DNA of 64,000 nucleotides from Bifidobacterium reuteri DSM 23975 (GTDB lineage: Bacteria > Actinomycetota > Actinomycetes > Actinomycetales > Bifidobacteriaceae). Of this stretch, positions 52,369 through 61,988 are shown one piece after another; the stretch's first letter is position 1, and every line of letters starts with the position of its first letter. The stretch lies in contig NZ_JGZK01000005.1 in assembly GCF_000741695.1 (NCBI RefSeq), positions 124,001 to 188,000 of the forward strand. The letters run 5' to 3'. The notes beneath the pieces were generated by a model. That model had not been told where the DNA came from. It saw nothing but the letters and a program-made list of their open reading frames with translations, and did no database searches. Both the position numbers and the translations under genes were made by a program.

Positions 52369-54396
52369 ATGACTGACAATTCCACTATCGATTCCCAGGC
52401 ACAGATGCTGGCCATGCAGAAGGCCCACGGCCCGCTGCTCGAAGTCAAGGATCTGGCCGTCGATTTCACCACGGACACCGGCAAGCCGGTCCATGCCGTG
52501 CGCAGCTCCTCCTTCACCGTCTATCCAGGCCAGTGGGTGGCCATCGTGGGCGAATCCGGTTCCGGCAAGTCCACCTCCGCAATGGCGGTGCTGGGTCTGC
52601 TTCCCGGCACGGGTCATGTGGTCGGCGGCTCCATCAAGCTTGACGGCCAGGAGATCGCGAATGCCAAGCAGAAGGAATTCGACAAACTCCGCGGCACCAA
52701 GATGGGCCTCGTGCCTCAGGACCCGATGAGCAACCTGAACCCGGTGTGGCGTATCGGCTCTCAGGTCAAGGAGGCTTTGAAGGCCAACAATATGGACGTC
52801 AACCACGAGAAGCGTTCCGCATTGGCCAAGGCCTTGGCCGGCGAGGACGCCGCCGTGAAGCTCAAGGGGAATGACGACGAGACCTTCCTCGGCTCCAAGG
52901 AGCTGCCCGCTCTGATGGACGAGGCCAAGAAGGCGCTGACCGCCGCCGGTGTGACAGGGGACGCCTTCGACAAGGCCGTCGCCCGCTTTGAGAGCGAATG
53001 GGTGCCTGGTTCCGAAACCCGTTGGCGTGTGGCCGACGACCTCATCAAGGCCGGTGTGAAGGATGACGATGCTTGGTATCTGGCCAAGAAATACGTCATC
53101 GGTTCGTCCATGGACGATCGTATCGCTGGCCTGCTGTCCGAAGCCGGTTTGCCGGATGCCGCCACCCGCGCCCGTCAGTTCCCGCACGAGTTCTCCGGCG
53201 GCATGCGCCAGCGTGCGTTGATCGCCATCGGTCTGGCCTGCCGTCCTGACCTGCTGATCGCCGATGAGCCGACCTCGGCACTTGACGTGACCGTGCAGAA
53301 GCGCATCCTCGACCACCTGCACTACCTGACCGATTCGCTCGGCACCGCCGTGCTGTTCATCACCCACGATCTGGGTCTGGCCGCCGAACGCGCCCAGCAC
53401 ATCGTCGTCATGTACAAGGGACAGGTCGTCGAATCCGGTCCGTCCCTCGAGGTGCTGCAGCACCCGCAGCACCCGTACACCAAGCGACTCGTCGCCGCAG
53501 CGCCGTCACTGGCCTCCCAGCGCATCATTTCCGCCAAGGAGCGCGGTGAAGACGCCGATGCGTTGCTCGACCACAAGATCGCCGATGAGAACGAGCTCGA
53601 GAAGAGCGAACACATCATCACTGTCGAACACCTGACCAAGGAGTTCAAGCTTCCGCGCAAGAAGGAGATGTTCAAGGCAGTCGACGACGTGTCCTTCTCC
53701 GTCAAGCGCGGCACCACTCTGGCCATTGTGGGCGAATCCGGTTCCGGCAAGTCCACCGTGGCGAACATGGTGCTCCACCTGCTCGAACCCACCTCCGGCA
53801 AGGTCTTCTATGAGGGACGTGACACATCCACGTTCAAGGCCAAGGATCTGTTGGGCTTCCGTCGTCACGTGCAGCCGGTGTTCCAGAACCCGTACGGTTC
53901 GTTGGATCCGATGTACTCGATTTTCCGCTCCATCGAGGAGCCGCTGCGCATCCACAAGATCGGCGATCAGAAGTGGCGCACCAACCGTGTCAAAGAACTG
54001 CTCGACATGGTCGAGATGCCACAGTCGGTCATGGGTCGTTATCCGAACGAGCTTTCCGGTGGCCAGCGTCAGCGTATCGCCATCGCGCGTGCCATGGCCC
54101 TTGACCCGGACGTGATCGTGTGCGACGAGGCCGTCTCCGCCCTCGATGTGCTCGTGCAGGACCAGGTGCTGCACCTGCTCAACGACCTGCAGGCTGAAAA
54201 GGGGCTGAGCTACCTGTTCATCACCCACGATCTGGCCGTGGTCCGTCAGATCGCCGACGAGGTCGTGGTGATGCAGCATGGCAAGCTCGTGGAGCACGCC
54301 ACCACTGATGAGGTGTTCGACCACCCGAAGATGCAGTACACCCAAGATCTGCTCGACGCCATCCCCGGCGGCAAGCTCAAGCTCGGTCTGGACTGA
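52369..54396 (+). CDS. oppD: Fused OppD-OppF oligopeptide ABC ATPase
   Basis: A 675-residue protein with two complete ATPase domains in one chain, equivalent to OppD plus OppF. Walker [10 protein letters not shown] occurs twice (about residues 60 and 455). Domain 1 has signature [12 protein letters not shown] and [10 protein letters not shown]; domain 2 has [20 protein letters not shown] and [10 protein letters not shown]. Each ends with the YTKRL or YTQDL segment typical of peptide transporters. In domain 1, about 130 extra residues rich in Lys, Ala and Asp lie between the Q-loop and the signature. ATG 52369 has AGAGGAAA upstream. Confidence 0.93.
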   Translation: MTDNSTIDSQAQMLAMQKAHGPLLEVKDLAVDFTTDTGKPVHAVRSSSFTVYPGQWVAIVGESGSGKSTSAMAVLGLLPGTGHVVGGSIKLDGQEIANAKQKEFDKLRGTKMGLVPQDPMSNLNPVWRIGSQVKEALKANNMDVNHEKRSALAKALAGEDAAVKLKGNDDETFLGSKELPALMDEAKKALTAAGVTGDAFDKAVARFESEWVPGSETRWRVADDLIKAGVKDDDAWYLAKKYVIGSSMDDRIAGLLSEAGLPDAATRARQFPHEFSGGMRQRALIAIGLACRPDLLIADEPTSALDVTVQKRILDHLHYLTDSLGTAVLFITHDLGLAAERAQHIVVMYKGQVVESGPSLEVLQHPQHPYTKRLVAAAPSLASQRIISAKERGEDADALLDHKIADENELEKSEHIITVEHLTKEFKLPRKKEMFKAVDDVSFSVKRGTTLAIVGESGSGKSTVANMVLHLLEPTSGKVFYEGRDTSTFKAKDLLGFRRHVQPVFQNPYGSLDPMYSIFRSIEEPLRIHKIGDQKWRTNRVKELLDMVEMPQSVMGRYPNELSGGQRQRIAIARAMALDPDVIVCDEAVSALDVLVQDQVLHLLNDLQAEKGLSYLFITHDLAVVRQIADEVVVMQHGKLVEHATTDEVFDHPKMQYTQDLLDAIPGGKLKLGLD

Positions 54397-54405
54397 TAAT
54401 TCATC

Positions 54406-54456
54406 GCGCTATGTCGGTGTTGTCCGGCAGGTGTACCGGGCAACACGACATAGCGC
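54406..54456. terminator. Terminator between oppDF and convergent xth
   Basis: A long hairpin whose outer arms are GCGCTATGTCG and CGACATAGCGC, with inner TGTTG/CAACA and CCGG/CCGG pairing. It lies between convergent genes and may serve both. Confidence 0.75.
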
Positions 54457-54476
54457 TTAATGGAGTGTCTGATAAA

Positions 54477-55337
54477 TCACACGTCATAGGTGATGGTCAG
54501 GGGAGCGTGGTCGGACCAGCGCTGGTCGTAGGTGGGCGCCTTGTCAATGACGAAGCCCCGTGCGGTCTCCGCCAGTTCCGGTGTGGCGAACTGGTAGTCG
54601 ATTCTCCATCCGACATTGTTGTCGAAGGCGCGTCCACGCTGGCTCCACCAGGTGTATGGCCCTTGGATGTCGCCGGATAGTGAACGCATCACATCCACGA
54701 ATTCGTATTCATTGAGCCATCGGTCGACATACGCGCGCTCCTCGGGCAGGAATCCGGCGTGATGCTCGTTGGCCTTGGCGTTCTTGATGTCCAACGGCGT
54801 GTGCGCGATATTGAAATCACCGCAGAGCACAGCCTGCCTGCCACCGTGCGCAGCCTCATCGCGCAACTCGCCCAGACGCACCAGCATGGTGTCCAAGAAG
54901 CGGAATTTCTGCTCCATCTTCAACGGGTCATCGGCATTGCCGGCATGGACGTATACGCATACCACCGTGATCACGTATCCCTGCGGTGTGCGGATATCCG
55001 TTTCGATCCATCGCCCCGAATCGACATCCTCATCCAATCCCGGCAGACCGTACCGCTGCTCGATCACTGGCAGATCGGCAAGCAGCGCCACGCCGGCGCG
55101 ACCCTTCACGCGGCAGATCTCGTTGGTCAGCGTGAGATCCTCAGCCGAATCGATTGCGCCCGCCTGCGCGTACTCGAAGGCGAATTTGCTGACTATCTTG
55201 TCGATGTCCGGCTGCGGCGCACGGACCTCCTGCATGCACCATATGTTTGGAGTATGGTGTCCCGCCCAAGCCACGATGCCTTTGCGGTCGGCCGCACGCA
55301 GGCCATTGACATTGGAAGTAGTGATGGTAATGGTCAT
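54477..55337 (-). CDS. xth: Exodeoxyribonuclease III / AP endonuclease
   Basis: A 286-residue EEP-fold DNA repair nuclease. Motifs: TTSNVNGLRAA at the start, the metal-binding Glu in WCMQEVRAPQ, RAGVALLAD, CGDFNIAHTPLDIKNAK, the WWSQRG DNA-contact loop, RIDYQFATPELA and the catalytic His in SDHAPLTITYDV. It cuts at abasic sites and removes 3'-blocking groups. It is convergent with oppDF. Confidence 0.93.
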   Translation of the reverse strand: MTITITTSNVNGLRAADRKGIVAWAGHHTPNIWCMQEVRAPQPDIDKIVSKFAFEYAQAGAIDSAEDLTLTNEICRVKGRAGVALLADLPVIEQRYGLPGLDEDVDSGRWIETDIRTPQGYVITVVCVYVHAGNADDPLKMEQKFRFLDTMLVRLGELRDEAAHGGRQAVLCGDFNIAHTPLDIKNAKANEHHAGFLPEERAYVDRWLNEYEFVDVMRSLSGDIQGPYTWWSQRGRAFDNNVGWRIDYQFATPELAETARGFVIDKAPTYDQRWSDHAPLTITYDV

Positions 55338-55466
55338 GCCGCCATAGTATTAGCGTCTGTATACCAATCTCACTGCGGTCTCATCGCCTGACGTGAATGT
55401 TCAGCGTTCTTTGAGGCTGGGTGCTAGGCTTGCAAGGGTTGCAACCGTGATACGAAATGAGGAATT

Positions 55467-56321
55467 ATGGGACTGTTCGGATTCGGAAAGAAGAAGAGCA
55501 AGAAGGAAGCCGAACCGGCCGGCTCCGTCGACGAAGACAAGGCGGCGGCTGAGGCCGCCAACACCGCGGCCAAGGCCGAAAGCGCCGAAACCGTGCTGGC
55601 TGAGCCGTCCGGCGAATACGTGGGCCGTGGCGATGAGCGTGGCCCGTGGGACGTGAACGACGAGGACGTTCCCGACTACGACGATTATCTGGATCTGGGC
55701 GCGTACTACCTGCCGTTCCTGCAGGGTATCGAATTGCGCATCAAGGCAAGCCGCGCCACCCAGCAGGTGCTGGGCTCCACCATCACCTATGGCGCTTCCA
55801 GCCTTGAGATCGAGGCGTTCGCCGCGCCCAAGACCATGGGACTGTGGGATGATGTGCGCGCCGATCTGCTGGAGGCCAATAAGAACGCATCCGAAGCCGA
55901 AGGTGTATTCGGCACCGAACTGAAGCTGCCGGTCAGCGTCAAGGGCGGCAAAACCGTCAACACCCGTATCGTCGGCGTTGACGGGCCGCGTTGGATGCTT
56001 CGCGGCATCTTCTCCGGCAAGGCTGCCGTCGATCCCGATAGCCCGGAGACCGAGGCCCTGAACAAGTTCTTCGCTGACATCGTGGTAGAGCGTGGCGAGG
56101 AACCGTTGGCTCCGCGCGATCTCATCCCGATGCATCCGCCGGTCGCCCCGGCAGAACGCCGTGCCGCCAAGGCCGCTGCCGAAGCGGAGGCGCAGGAAGG
56201 CGGCAAGGAGCACTTCAAGGACATTCCGGACAACAAGCCGAAGGGCCCGCTGAGCCAGGACCAGACCACGGAGGTCAAGACCACCCTGTCCCGTGGTCCG
56301 ATGTTCTCCGAAGTGCGCTGA
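55467..56321 (+). CDS. DUF3710 family protein
   Basis: A 284-residue soluble protein of the actinobacterial DUF3710 family, with a Lys/Glu/Ala-rich N terminus, then GPWDVNDEDVPDYDDYLDLGA, and the central LQGIELRIKASRATQQVLG and GVDGPRWMLRGIFSGKAA segments. The C-terminal 60 residues are Ala/Glu-rich. Function is unknown. In actinobacteria it neighbours DUF3159 and a TRAM methyltransferase, as here, so the three may share a process. A very strong hairpin at 56334 follows. Confidence 0.88.
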   Translation: MGLFGFGKKKSKKEAEPAGSVDEDKAAAEAANTAAKAESAETVLAEPSGEYVGRGDERGPWDVNDEDVPDYDDYLDLGAYYLPFLQGIELRIKASRATQQVLGSTITYGASSLEIEAFAAPKTMGLWDDVRADLLEANKNASEAEGVFGTELKLPVSVKGGKTVNTRIVGVDGPRWMLRGIFSGKAAVDPDSPETEALNKFFADIVVERGEEPLAPRDLIPMHPPVAPAERRAAKAAAEAEAQEGGKEHFKDIPDNKPKGPLSQDQTTEVKTTLSRGPMFSEVR

Positions 56322-56333
56322 TCTGCCGGCCTG

Positions 56334-56374
56334 CGTATCCGGTGCCTTCTTCTGCAGAGAAGGCACCGGATACG
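56334..56374 (+). terminator. Hairpin after DUF3710 gene
   Basis: A perfect 17-bp stem, CGTATCCGGTGCCTTCT and its complement, with a 7-base loop. No T run follows, but the stem is strong enough to end or attenuate transcription. Confidence 0.7.
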
Positions 56375-56453
56375 GTGTATCGGAGCTGCTGGTTTTCGAG
56401 GACTTTCACGGTGAATCTCTCACGGTGGGAACTCCACGGATAGAGGAAGAGAC

Positions 56454-57161
56454 TTGACAGATAAGAAACGTACCGGCCTGTCGGCGCTGGCGGATGCCGG
56501 CAATGGCGACGAGGATTTTTCGGTCATCGAGGCGATCGGCGGTCCGCGCGGCGTCATCGAGTCGATGCTGCCCGGTGTGGTGTTCGTCGTCCTGTTCGTG
56601 GCTACAAGCAACCTGAACCTCACCATTGCGGTGTCTGCTGTGCTGGCGGTGCTGCAGGTCATTGTGCGTCTCTGCCAGCGCCAGTCGGTGATGGGCGCGG
56701 TGTCCGGGCTTGTGGCAGTGGGCATTTGCCTGATCTGGGCATGGAAAAGTCATGAGGCGCGCAACTACTATATGTTCGGCTTTCTGACCAATGCCATCTA
56801 TCTGGTACTGTTGTCGGTCTCGCTGATGGTTCGTGTGCCCGGCTTGGGACTGGTTGTGGAATTCATCCGGCAGATGCCCACCGAACGGTTCAAGGCATGG
56901 TTCCAGGATTGGATGAACGATGAGGCGCTGAAACGCGCCTATACGATCATCACCGGACTATGGGTGGCGGTGTTCGCACTGCGTCTGATCGTACAGGTGC
57001 CGTTGTATGTGACCGATCATGTCGCGGCGCTTGGCGTGACCAGGCTGCTGATGGGCATTCCGTTCTGGGCGCTTGCCATCTGGGTGAGCTACCTCATCAT
57101 CGCCACGCCGCTGCACCGTCATAAGACCGCGCGAAAGGATGAGAACGAGGATGCAAGCTGA
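56454..57161 (+). CDS. DUF3159 family membrane protein
   Basis: A 235-residue protein starting at TTG 56454, with about six hydrophobic helices and the family pattern VIEAIGGPRGVIESMLPGV at the N terminus and LWVAVFALRLIVQVPLY later. DUF3159 proteins are actinobacterial inner-membrane proteins of unknown function, regularly found between DUF3710 and an RNA methyltransferase gene. Its end overlaps the next gene by about 11 bp. Confidence 0.88.
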   Translation: MTDKKRTGLSALADAGNGDEDFSVIEAIGGPRGVIESMLPGVVFVVLFVATSNLNLTIAVSAVLAVLQVIVRLCQRQSVMGAVSGLVAVGICLIWAWKSHEARNYYMFGFLTNAIYLVLLSVSLMVRVPGLGLVVEFIRQMPTERFKAWFQDWMNDEALKRAYTIITGLWVAVFALRLIVQVPLYVTDHVAALGVTRLLMGIPFWALAIWVSYLIIATPLHRHKTARKDENEDAS

Positions 57162-58437
57162 AGTCCGCATCGAACGATACGCCGATCAAGGCCGTTGCGT
57201 AGCCCATATCGATGGGCGTGTGGTCTTCGTGCGTTTCGCCCTGCCCGGCGAACTCGTCCGGGTCGAGCTCGACGAGCCGCACGATCGCGACGACCGTTTC
57301 TGGACCGGCGAGGTCGTGGAGGTGATCGAAGCGTCCGAGGATCGTGTCAGTCCTGCATGGCCGCTTGCCGGACCATTGGCCATGGGCGGGGGAGTGGGCG
57401 GTGCCGATCTCGTGCATGTCTCGCTGCAAGGACAGCTGACATGGAAAGCCATCACCGTTTCGGAGCAGATGAGCCGCCTCGGCCACATCGATGTGGCTGT
57501 GCCCATCGAACGCATGCCCGGCGATGAGGAACTTGGCGGGCTGCATTGGCGTACGCGCATCGAGATGATTGCCGATGAACAGGGACGGCCGTCCATGCGT
57601 CGCCGTGGCACTCATAATCGTGTGGCCCTTGACACCATGCCGCTCGCCACTCAGGCGCTCCTGGATGTGGCCGAACGCGAGCATGTATGGGATGGCGGCT
57701 TTGCACCGGGAAGCCAGATCCGGTTGTCTGTGCCCGAACCGCGCACGAACGGCACGGAGCCCGGCGTATCCTCCAACAATCACGACAATGGCGATGATTA
57801 TGCCGTACTTGTTGACGGAGAGCTGCGTGCCGGTTCGCGATTGCTGACCGAACGGGTGACCATCAACGGCCGTCCGTTCACCTATCAGGTGGATGCCAAT
57901 GGATTTTGGCAGATTCATCGTCAGGCGCCGATCGCGCTCGGCACGCATGTCATCAATCTGGTGAACGGGCGGCTGCAAGGCGCTGCGGCACCGGTGATCT
58001 GGGATCTGTATTCGGGGTCGGGGCTCTTCACCCTGCCGCTGGCCACCATGACTGGCGAACGCACCCGCATGTTGAGCGTTGAAGGTGCGGCGGTCGCTGT
58101 CAAGAACGCACAGCGCAATCTCCGCGCTGCCGGACTGACCAACGTGGACGCCCGCACAGGTGACGTCTCGCATACGTTGCTTCATGTACCTGCCGATCTG
58201 GCCAAGCCGGATGTGGTGGTGCTCGACCCGCCACGCGCCGGGGCCCGGGCCAAGGTCTGCCGCCAGATCGCGGCATCCGGGGCACCCACTGTGGTGTACA
58301 TCGCCTGCGATCCCACATCATTGGCCCGAGACACCGCCACGCTGATCGCGGAAGGCTATGAGCTCAGCGATATCAGGTCGTTCGACATATACCCGATGAC
58401 GCACCATGTCGAGACGGTGGCCCTGTTCGTCCGCTGA
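57151..58437 (+). CDS. TRAM-domain class I SAM-dependent RNA methyltransferase (RumA/TrmA type)
   Basis: About 428 residues. The N-terminal TRAM domain (IERYADQGRCVAHIDGRVVFVRF) binds RNA; the methyltransferase core has VIWDLYSGSGLFTLPLA (SAM site), VVVLDPPRAGARAKVC and the catalytic Cys in VVYIACDPTSLARD. It likely makes 5-methyluridine in rRNA or tRNA. The usual four-Cys iron-sulfur motif after TRAM is not seen. The start is ATG 57151, inside the end of the DUF3159 gene; ATG 57139 is an alternative. Confidence 0.88.
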   Translation: MQAEVRIERYADQGRCVAHIDGRVVFVRFALPGELVRVELDEPHDRDDRFWTGEVVEVIEASEDRVSPAWPLAGPLAMGGGVGGADLVHVSLQGQLTWKAITVSEQMSRLGHIDVAVPIERMPGDEELGGLHWRTRIEMIADEQGRPSMRRRGTHNRVALDTMPLATQALLDVAEREHVWDGGFAPGSQIRLSVPEPRTNGTEPGVSSNNHDNGDDYAVLVDGELRAGSRLLTERVTINGRPFTYQVDANGFWQIHRQAPIALGTHVINLVNGRLQGAAAPVIWDLYSGSGLFTLPLATMTGERTRMLSVEGAAVAVKNAQRNLRAAGLTNVDARTGDVSHTLLHVPADLAKPDVVVLDPPRAGARAKVCRQIAASGAPTVVYIACDPTSLARDTATLIAEGYELSDIRSFDIYPMTHHVETVALFVR

Positions 58438-58474
58438 TGCGCATCCGGACCGTTATCGCCGGGGTGCGGCTATC

Positions 58475-59131
58475 ATGCCCACTATGAGACGACGGATTAT
58501 GGTGGTTATATCCTGCACCGCGCTGGTGTTGTCGTTGGCCGCATGCACGCCGGTCAATCGTGCGGTGGGCGATACGCAGGACAATCCTCCCGCCGTCGCC
58601 CATGATTCAATCCATACATCGGATGCGGAAGTCGGGTTCGTCGGCTCCACGGATACCGCCGCGGACAAGCTCGCCATAGATGCCATGGCCGACGACGGCA
58701 TCAGTGTGTACTATGCTTCGCTGGATTCCGATGCTTCCGATGCTGCTGGTACGGCTGCCTCCGATACTGCTGCCGATGCAGGTGCTGACGGCACTGATGC
58801 TGACGGCACCGATGCCGCCGATTCGGATATCACTGCGCAGCATGCGGTCGCCGATTACGTCGCCCGTGCCGTGGACATCATCATCGTCAGCGGCATCGCC
58901 ATTACCGATGCCAACCGTGATACATGGGAGCAGACACTCGGCAACGCCAGGGAGGCAGGCATCGCAGTCGCCCTGCTCAATCCTGTTGCTGTGCCCGACA
59001 ATGATCTGCTTTACGCGGCCACGCTCACCATCAACGACCGTGACGCCAATGCCGAGCGCATCGGCGACGCGGTGCTGGCGGTCATTCGCGACGAGCCGCA
59101 CGAGCGCTCTATCGCTGTCACCACCATGTGA
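58475..59131 (+). CDS. Lipoprotein resembling one lobe of a periplasmic-binding protein
   Basis: A 218-residue protein with a lipoprotein signal (MRRRIMVVISCTALVLSLAA then C, LAAC lipobox). The body, VGFVGSTDTAADKLAIDAMADDG to the VDIIIVSGIAITDANRDTWEQ and EAGIAVALLNPVAVPD segments, looks like the first lobe of a sugar-type (PBP type 1) binding protein. It is interrupted by an Ala/Asp-rich insert and lacks the second lobe. It may be a remnant or a one-lobe sensor. Not linked to permease genes; it precedes a P-type ATPase by 64 bp. ATG 58484 is an alternative start. Confidence 0.6.
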   Translation: MPTMRRRIMVVISCTALVLSLAACTPVNRAVGDTQDNPPAVAHDSIHTSDAEVGFVGSTDTAADKLAIDAMADDGISVYYASLDSDASDAAGTAASDTAADAGADGTDADGTDAADSDITAQHAVADYVARAVDIIIVSGIAITDANRDTWEQTLGNAREAGIAVALLNPVAVPDNDLLYAATLTINDRDANAERIGDAVLAVIRDEPHERSIAVTTM

Positions 59132-59195
59132 CATCACGCCGAATCATCCCCGAGCCTGAACGCATTGCGCCATACGGCACGGTAGGCTGGATGGC

Positions 59196-61766
59196 ATGAG
59201 TGCAACAGCAGCCGCGGCAATGCCCGAAATCGACGAGACCGGCCTGAACGCCGAGGAAGTGGCCAAGCGCATCGAAGCCGGGCAGACGAACGCGATGAAG
59301 GACTCCACGTCACGTTCGGTGAAGGACATCGTGCGCGCCAACGTGTTCACACTGTTCAACGGCATCATCTTCGCCGCCATGGTACTGGTGCTGATCACCG
59401 GATCATGGAAGGACGCGGTGTTCGGCTTCGTCATCATCATCAACACCGGCATCGGGATCGTGACCGAGCTCAAGGCGAAGCGCACGCTGGACAGGCTTTC
59501 CATTCTGGTCGCGTCCGATGTGCTTGTACGCCGTGGTGGCAATGATGTCGCGGTATCCCATAGCGATATCGTCATGGATGATCTGCTGTGGATTCGATCT
59601 GGTGAACAGGTGCCTGCCGACGGACGAATCATCCATACTTGGGGTCTGGAACTGGACGAATCCATGCTGACCGGTGAATCGCGGACCGTCCGGCACAAGG
59701 TGGGGGAGCAGATCTGCTCCGGTGCCACCGCGGTCTCCGGCATGGCGCTGGTCAGGGTGAGCGCCGTGGGAGCGCACTCCTATGCGGCAACGCTCACCGC
59801 GCAGGCGAAGGTCTACAAGAAGACCGTATCCGATCTCAACAAAGGCATCAATACGATTCTGAAATTCATGACCTTCCTGGTGGTGCCGCTGTGCGTGCTG
59901 CTCATCTGGTCGCAGATCCGCACGGTCGGAGGCTGGAACCATGCGTTCACGACCGGTGAATGGCGTGGGGCCGTGGTGTCGGCGGTGGCGGGCGTGGTGG
60001 GCATGATCCCCGAAGGCCTCGTGCTGTTGACTTCGCTGAATTTCGCGGTGGCCGCGATGCGACTCGCCCGGCACAACACGCTGGTGCAGGAACTGGAATC
60101 CGTGGAGACGCTCGCCCGCGTCGATGCGTTGAACCTTGACAAGACCGGCACCATCACCGATGGCGGCATCGCCTTCGACCGGCTCATCATGCTGGAGGAT
60201 GCGGCCGATGTCGGCGGACATGGCGTCGCGGCCGAGCGGACCGTCGCACAGGCGCTGTACGACTGCTGCAATGAGGAGCAGCCCAACGGCACTGGGCAAG
60301 CGGTGCTTGCTGGCCTGACGGCGCAGGGGTTCGTCGCAGGAACGGTTCGTGCGCGTATTCCGTTCTCCTCGGCCCGCAAGTGGAGCTCAGTGGTGGACGA
60401 GAGGGGCGAACGGTGGTTCATGGGCGCTCCGGAAGTCATATTGGCTGCATTGCAGGGCGACAACGCCGACATACTGCGGCAGGTCAACGAATATGCCGAT
60501 GACGGCGATCGGGTGCTGTTGCTCGCCCGTTCTGCGGACTGCAATTCTGAAGGAAGCCTGCGTCATGGTTCAGCGGGACACGATGCAATGGGCGACAATC
60601 CAATGGGGGAGACCGCTGGCGCCGTCAGCGCCGATACTCCACGACTTGACCCGCAGGCGCAACCCGTCGCGCTGGTGCTGTGCTCCGAACGGATTCGCGA
60701 CGATGCCGAGCGGACGCTGGCATGGTTCCGTGAGCAAGGCGTGCGATGCCGCGTGATCTCCGGCGACAATCCGGTGACGGTTGGTGCATCGCACGCCGGG
60801 TCGGACTCACCGGCGACCGTGAGCCGGTGGCCTTGGACGCGCGTGAATTGCCTGACGACATCCATGAGCTCGCCCGGGTGCTGGAGCATGTCGACGTGCT
60901 CGGGCGCGTGCTGCCCGATCAGAAAGGCCATTGTACAGGCGCTGCACACGCAGCATCATGTGGTGGCGATGACCGGCGACGGCGTCAACGATGCCTTGGC
61001 CTTGAAAGAGGCCGATCTCGGCATCGCCATGGGCAACGCGGCGCCCGCCACCAAGGCCGTGGCGCAAGTGGTGTTGGTGGATTCCAGATTCTCCCATCTG
61101 CCCGACGTCGTGGCGCGTGGACGTCAGGTCATGGCCAACATGGAACGGGTCGCCAGCCTGTTCCTCGTCAAAACCGTGTATTCGGCGCTGATTTCGCTCG
61201 GTGTGGTACTGACGCAAATCCCATACCCGTACTTGCCCCGCCACATCACCTACATCGGTGCGCTCACCATCGGCATGCCGGCGTTCATCCTGGCGCTCGC
61301 GCCGAACACGCGACGCTACGTCCCAGGATTCCTGAAGCGTGTAGTCAAGTTCGCGCTCCCGGGCGGCGTGGCCACGGCGCTTTCCGTGCTGTTGGCCGCC
61401 TGGTTCCTGCCTGGCGTCATGGGCTGGAACATCACAGGCAACGATGGTGATCTCTCCTCTTTGCGCGCCACCAGCGCCATCATCCTGTTCCTGATGGGCG
61501 TGTTCGTGCTCGCACGTGTCGCGAGTCCGCTCAACAGTTGGCGCGGTGGGCTGGTGGCGTTCTTCGCCGCCGCTGGCGTCATCGGCACGTTCATCCCGTT
61601 CGTTGCGCGGTTCTTCGCGCTCATCCTGCCCACCGGCGCCACGCTGACCGCCACGCTCATCGCCCTCGCCGGCGCAGCCGTGATCTTCGTGCTGTGCCTA
61701 TGGCTGGTGCCGAAGGCCGGCAGCATTCTGGCCCGGTTCCTACGCCGAAGCGGAATCAATATCTAG
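59196..61766 (+). CDS. Cation-transporting P-type ATPase (CtpE-like) with a scrambled segment
   Basis: An 856-residue P-type ATPase. Motifs: actuator MLTGESRTV, membrane MIPEGLVLLTS, phosphorylation DKTGT, hinge TGDGVNDALALKEADLG, and six to eight helices at the C-terminal end. The PEGL motif and length resemble mycobacterial CtpE, a calcium-linked transporter; ion specificity is inferred. Between about 60787 and 60925 the annotated frame is out of register: the +1 frame there reads IARRVGLTGDREPVALDARE and ELARVLEHVDVLGRVLPDQ, as expected for the family. Two compensating indels (one base missing near 60790, one extra near 60925) therefore replace about 45 residues. Confidence 0.85.
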   Translation: MSATAAAAMPEIDETGLNAEEVAKRIEAGQTNAMKDSTSRSVKDIVRANVFTLFNGIIFAAMVLVLITGSWKDAVFGFVIIINTGIGIVTELKAKRTLDRLSILVASDVLVRRGGNDVAVSHSDIVMDDLLWIRSGEQVPADGRIIHTWGLELDESMLTGESRTVRHKVGEQICSGATAVSGMALVRVSAVGAHSYAATLTAQAKVYKKTVSDLNKGINTILKFMTFLVVPLCVLLIWSQIRTVGGWNHAFTTGEWRGAVVSAVAGVVGMIPEGLVLLTSLNFAVAAMRLARHNTLVQELESVETLARVDALNLDKTGTITDGGIAFDRLIMLEDAADVGGHGVAAERTVAQALYDCCNEEQPNGTGQAVLAGLTAQGFVAGTVRARIPFSSARKWSSVVDERGERWFMGAPEVILAALQGDNADILRQVNEYADDGDRVLLLARSADCNSEGSLRHGSAGHDAMGDNPMGETAGAVSADTPRLDPQAQPVALVLCSERIRDDAERTLAWFREQGVRCRVISGDNPVTVGASHAGSDSPATVSRWPWTRVNCLTTSMSSPGCWSMSTCSGACCPIRKAIVQALHTQHHVVAMTGDGVNDALALKEADLGIAMGNAAPATKAVAQVVLVDSRFSHLPDVVARGRQVMANMERVASLFLVKTVYSALISLGVVLTQIPYPYLPRHITYIGALTIGMPAFILALAPNTRRYVPGFLKRVVKFALPGGVATALSVLLAAWFLPGVMGWNITGNDGDLSSLRATSAIILFLMGVFVLARVASPLNSWRGGLVAFFAAAGVIGTFIPFVARFFALILPTGATLTATLIALAGAAVIFVLCLWLVPKAGSILARFLRRSGINI

Positions 61767-61783
61767 TGTGCCGTATATCGCCG

Positions 61784-61850
61784 GCTCCCCTCTCTGAGGG
61801 GAGCTGTCAGCGTAGCTGACTGAGGGGAGTTGGGCTCCTTCGCCAGCCCC
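61784..61850. repeat. GGCTCCCC-type intergenic repeat, third (partial) copy
   Basis: GCTCCCCTC-TCT-GAGGGGAGC hairpin (61784-61804), then GTCAGC-GTA-GCTGAC, then TGAGGGGAGTTGGGCTCC. Related to the units at 3935 and 28241. It lies after the P-type ATPase and may act as terminator. The rest of the gap to aconitase (to 61988) shows nothing else clear beyond a GAGGAAG ribosome site. Confidence 0.55.
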
Positions 61851-61988
61851 TCCCCGAAGTCAGCTGAAAGAAAGTCGCTGCATTGTCTCACGTTTCAATC
61901 CGACACGCCAGAGGCAAAGTAACGTACCCGTACCATAACAAGCGGATAATCTACGGCAACAAGAGCCGATTCATGATTCGGAGGAAGC

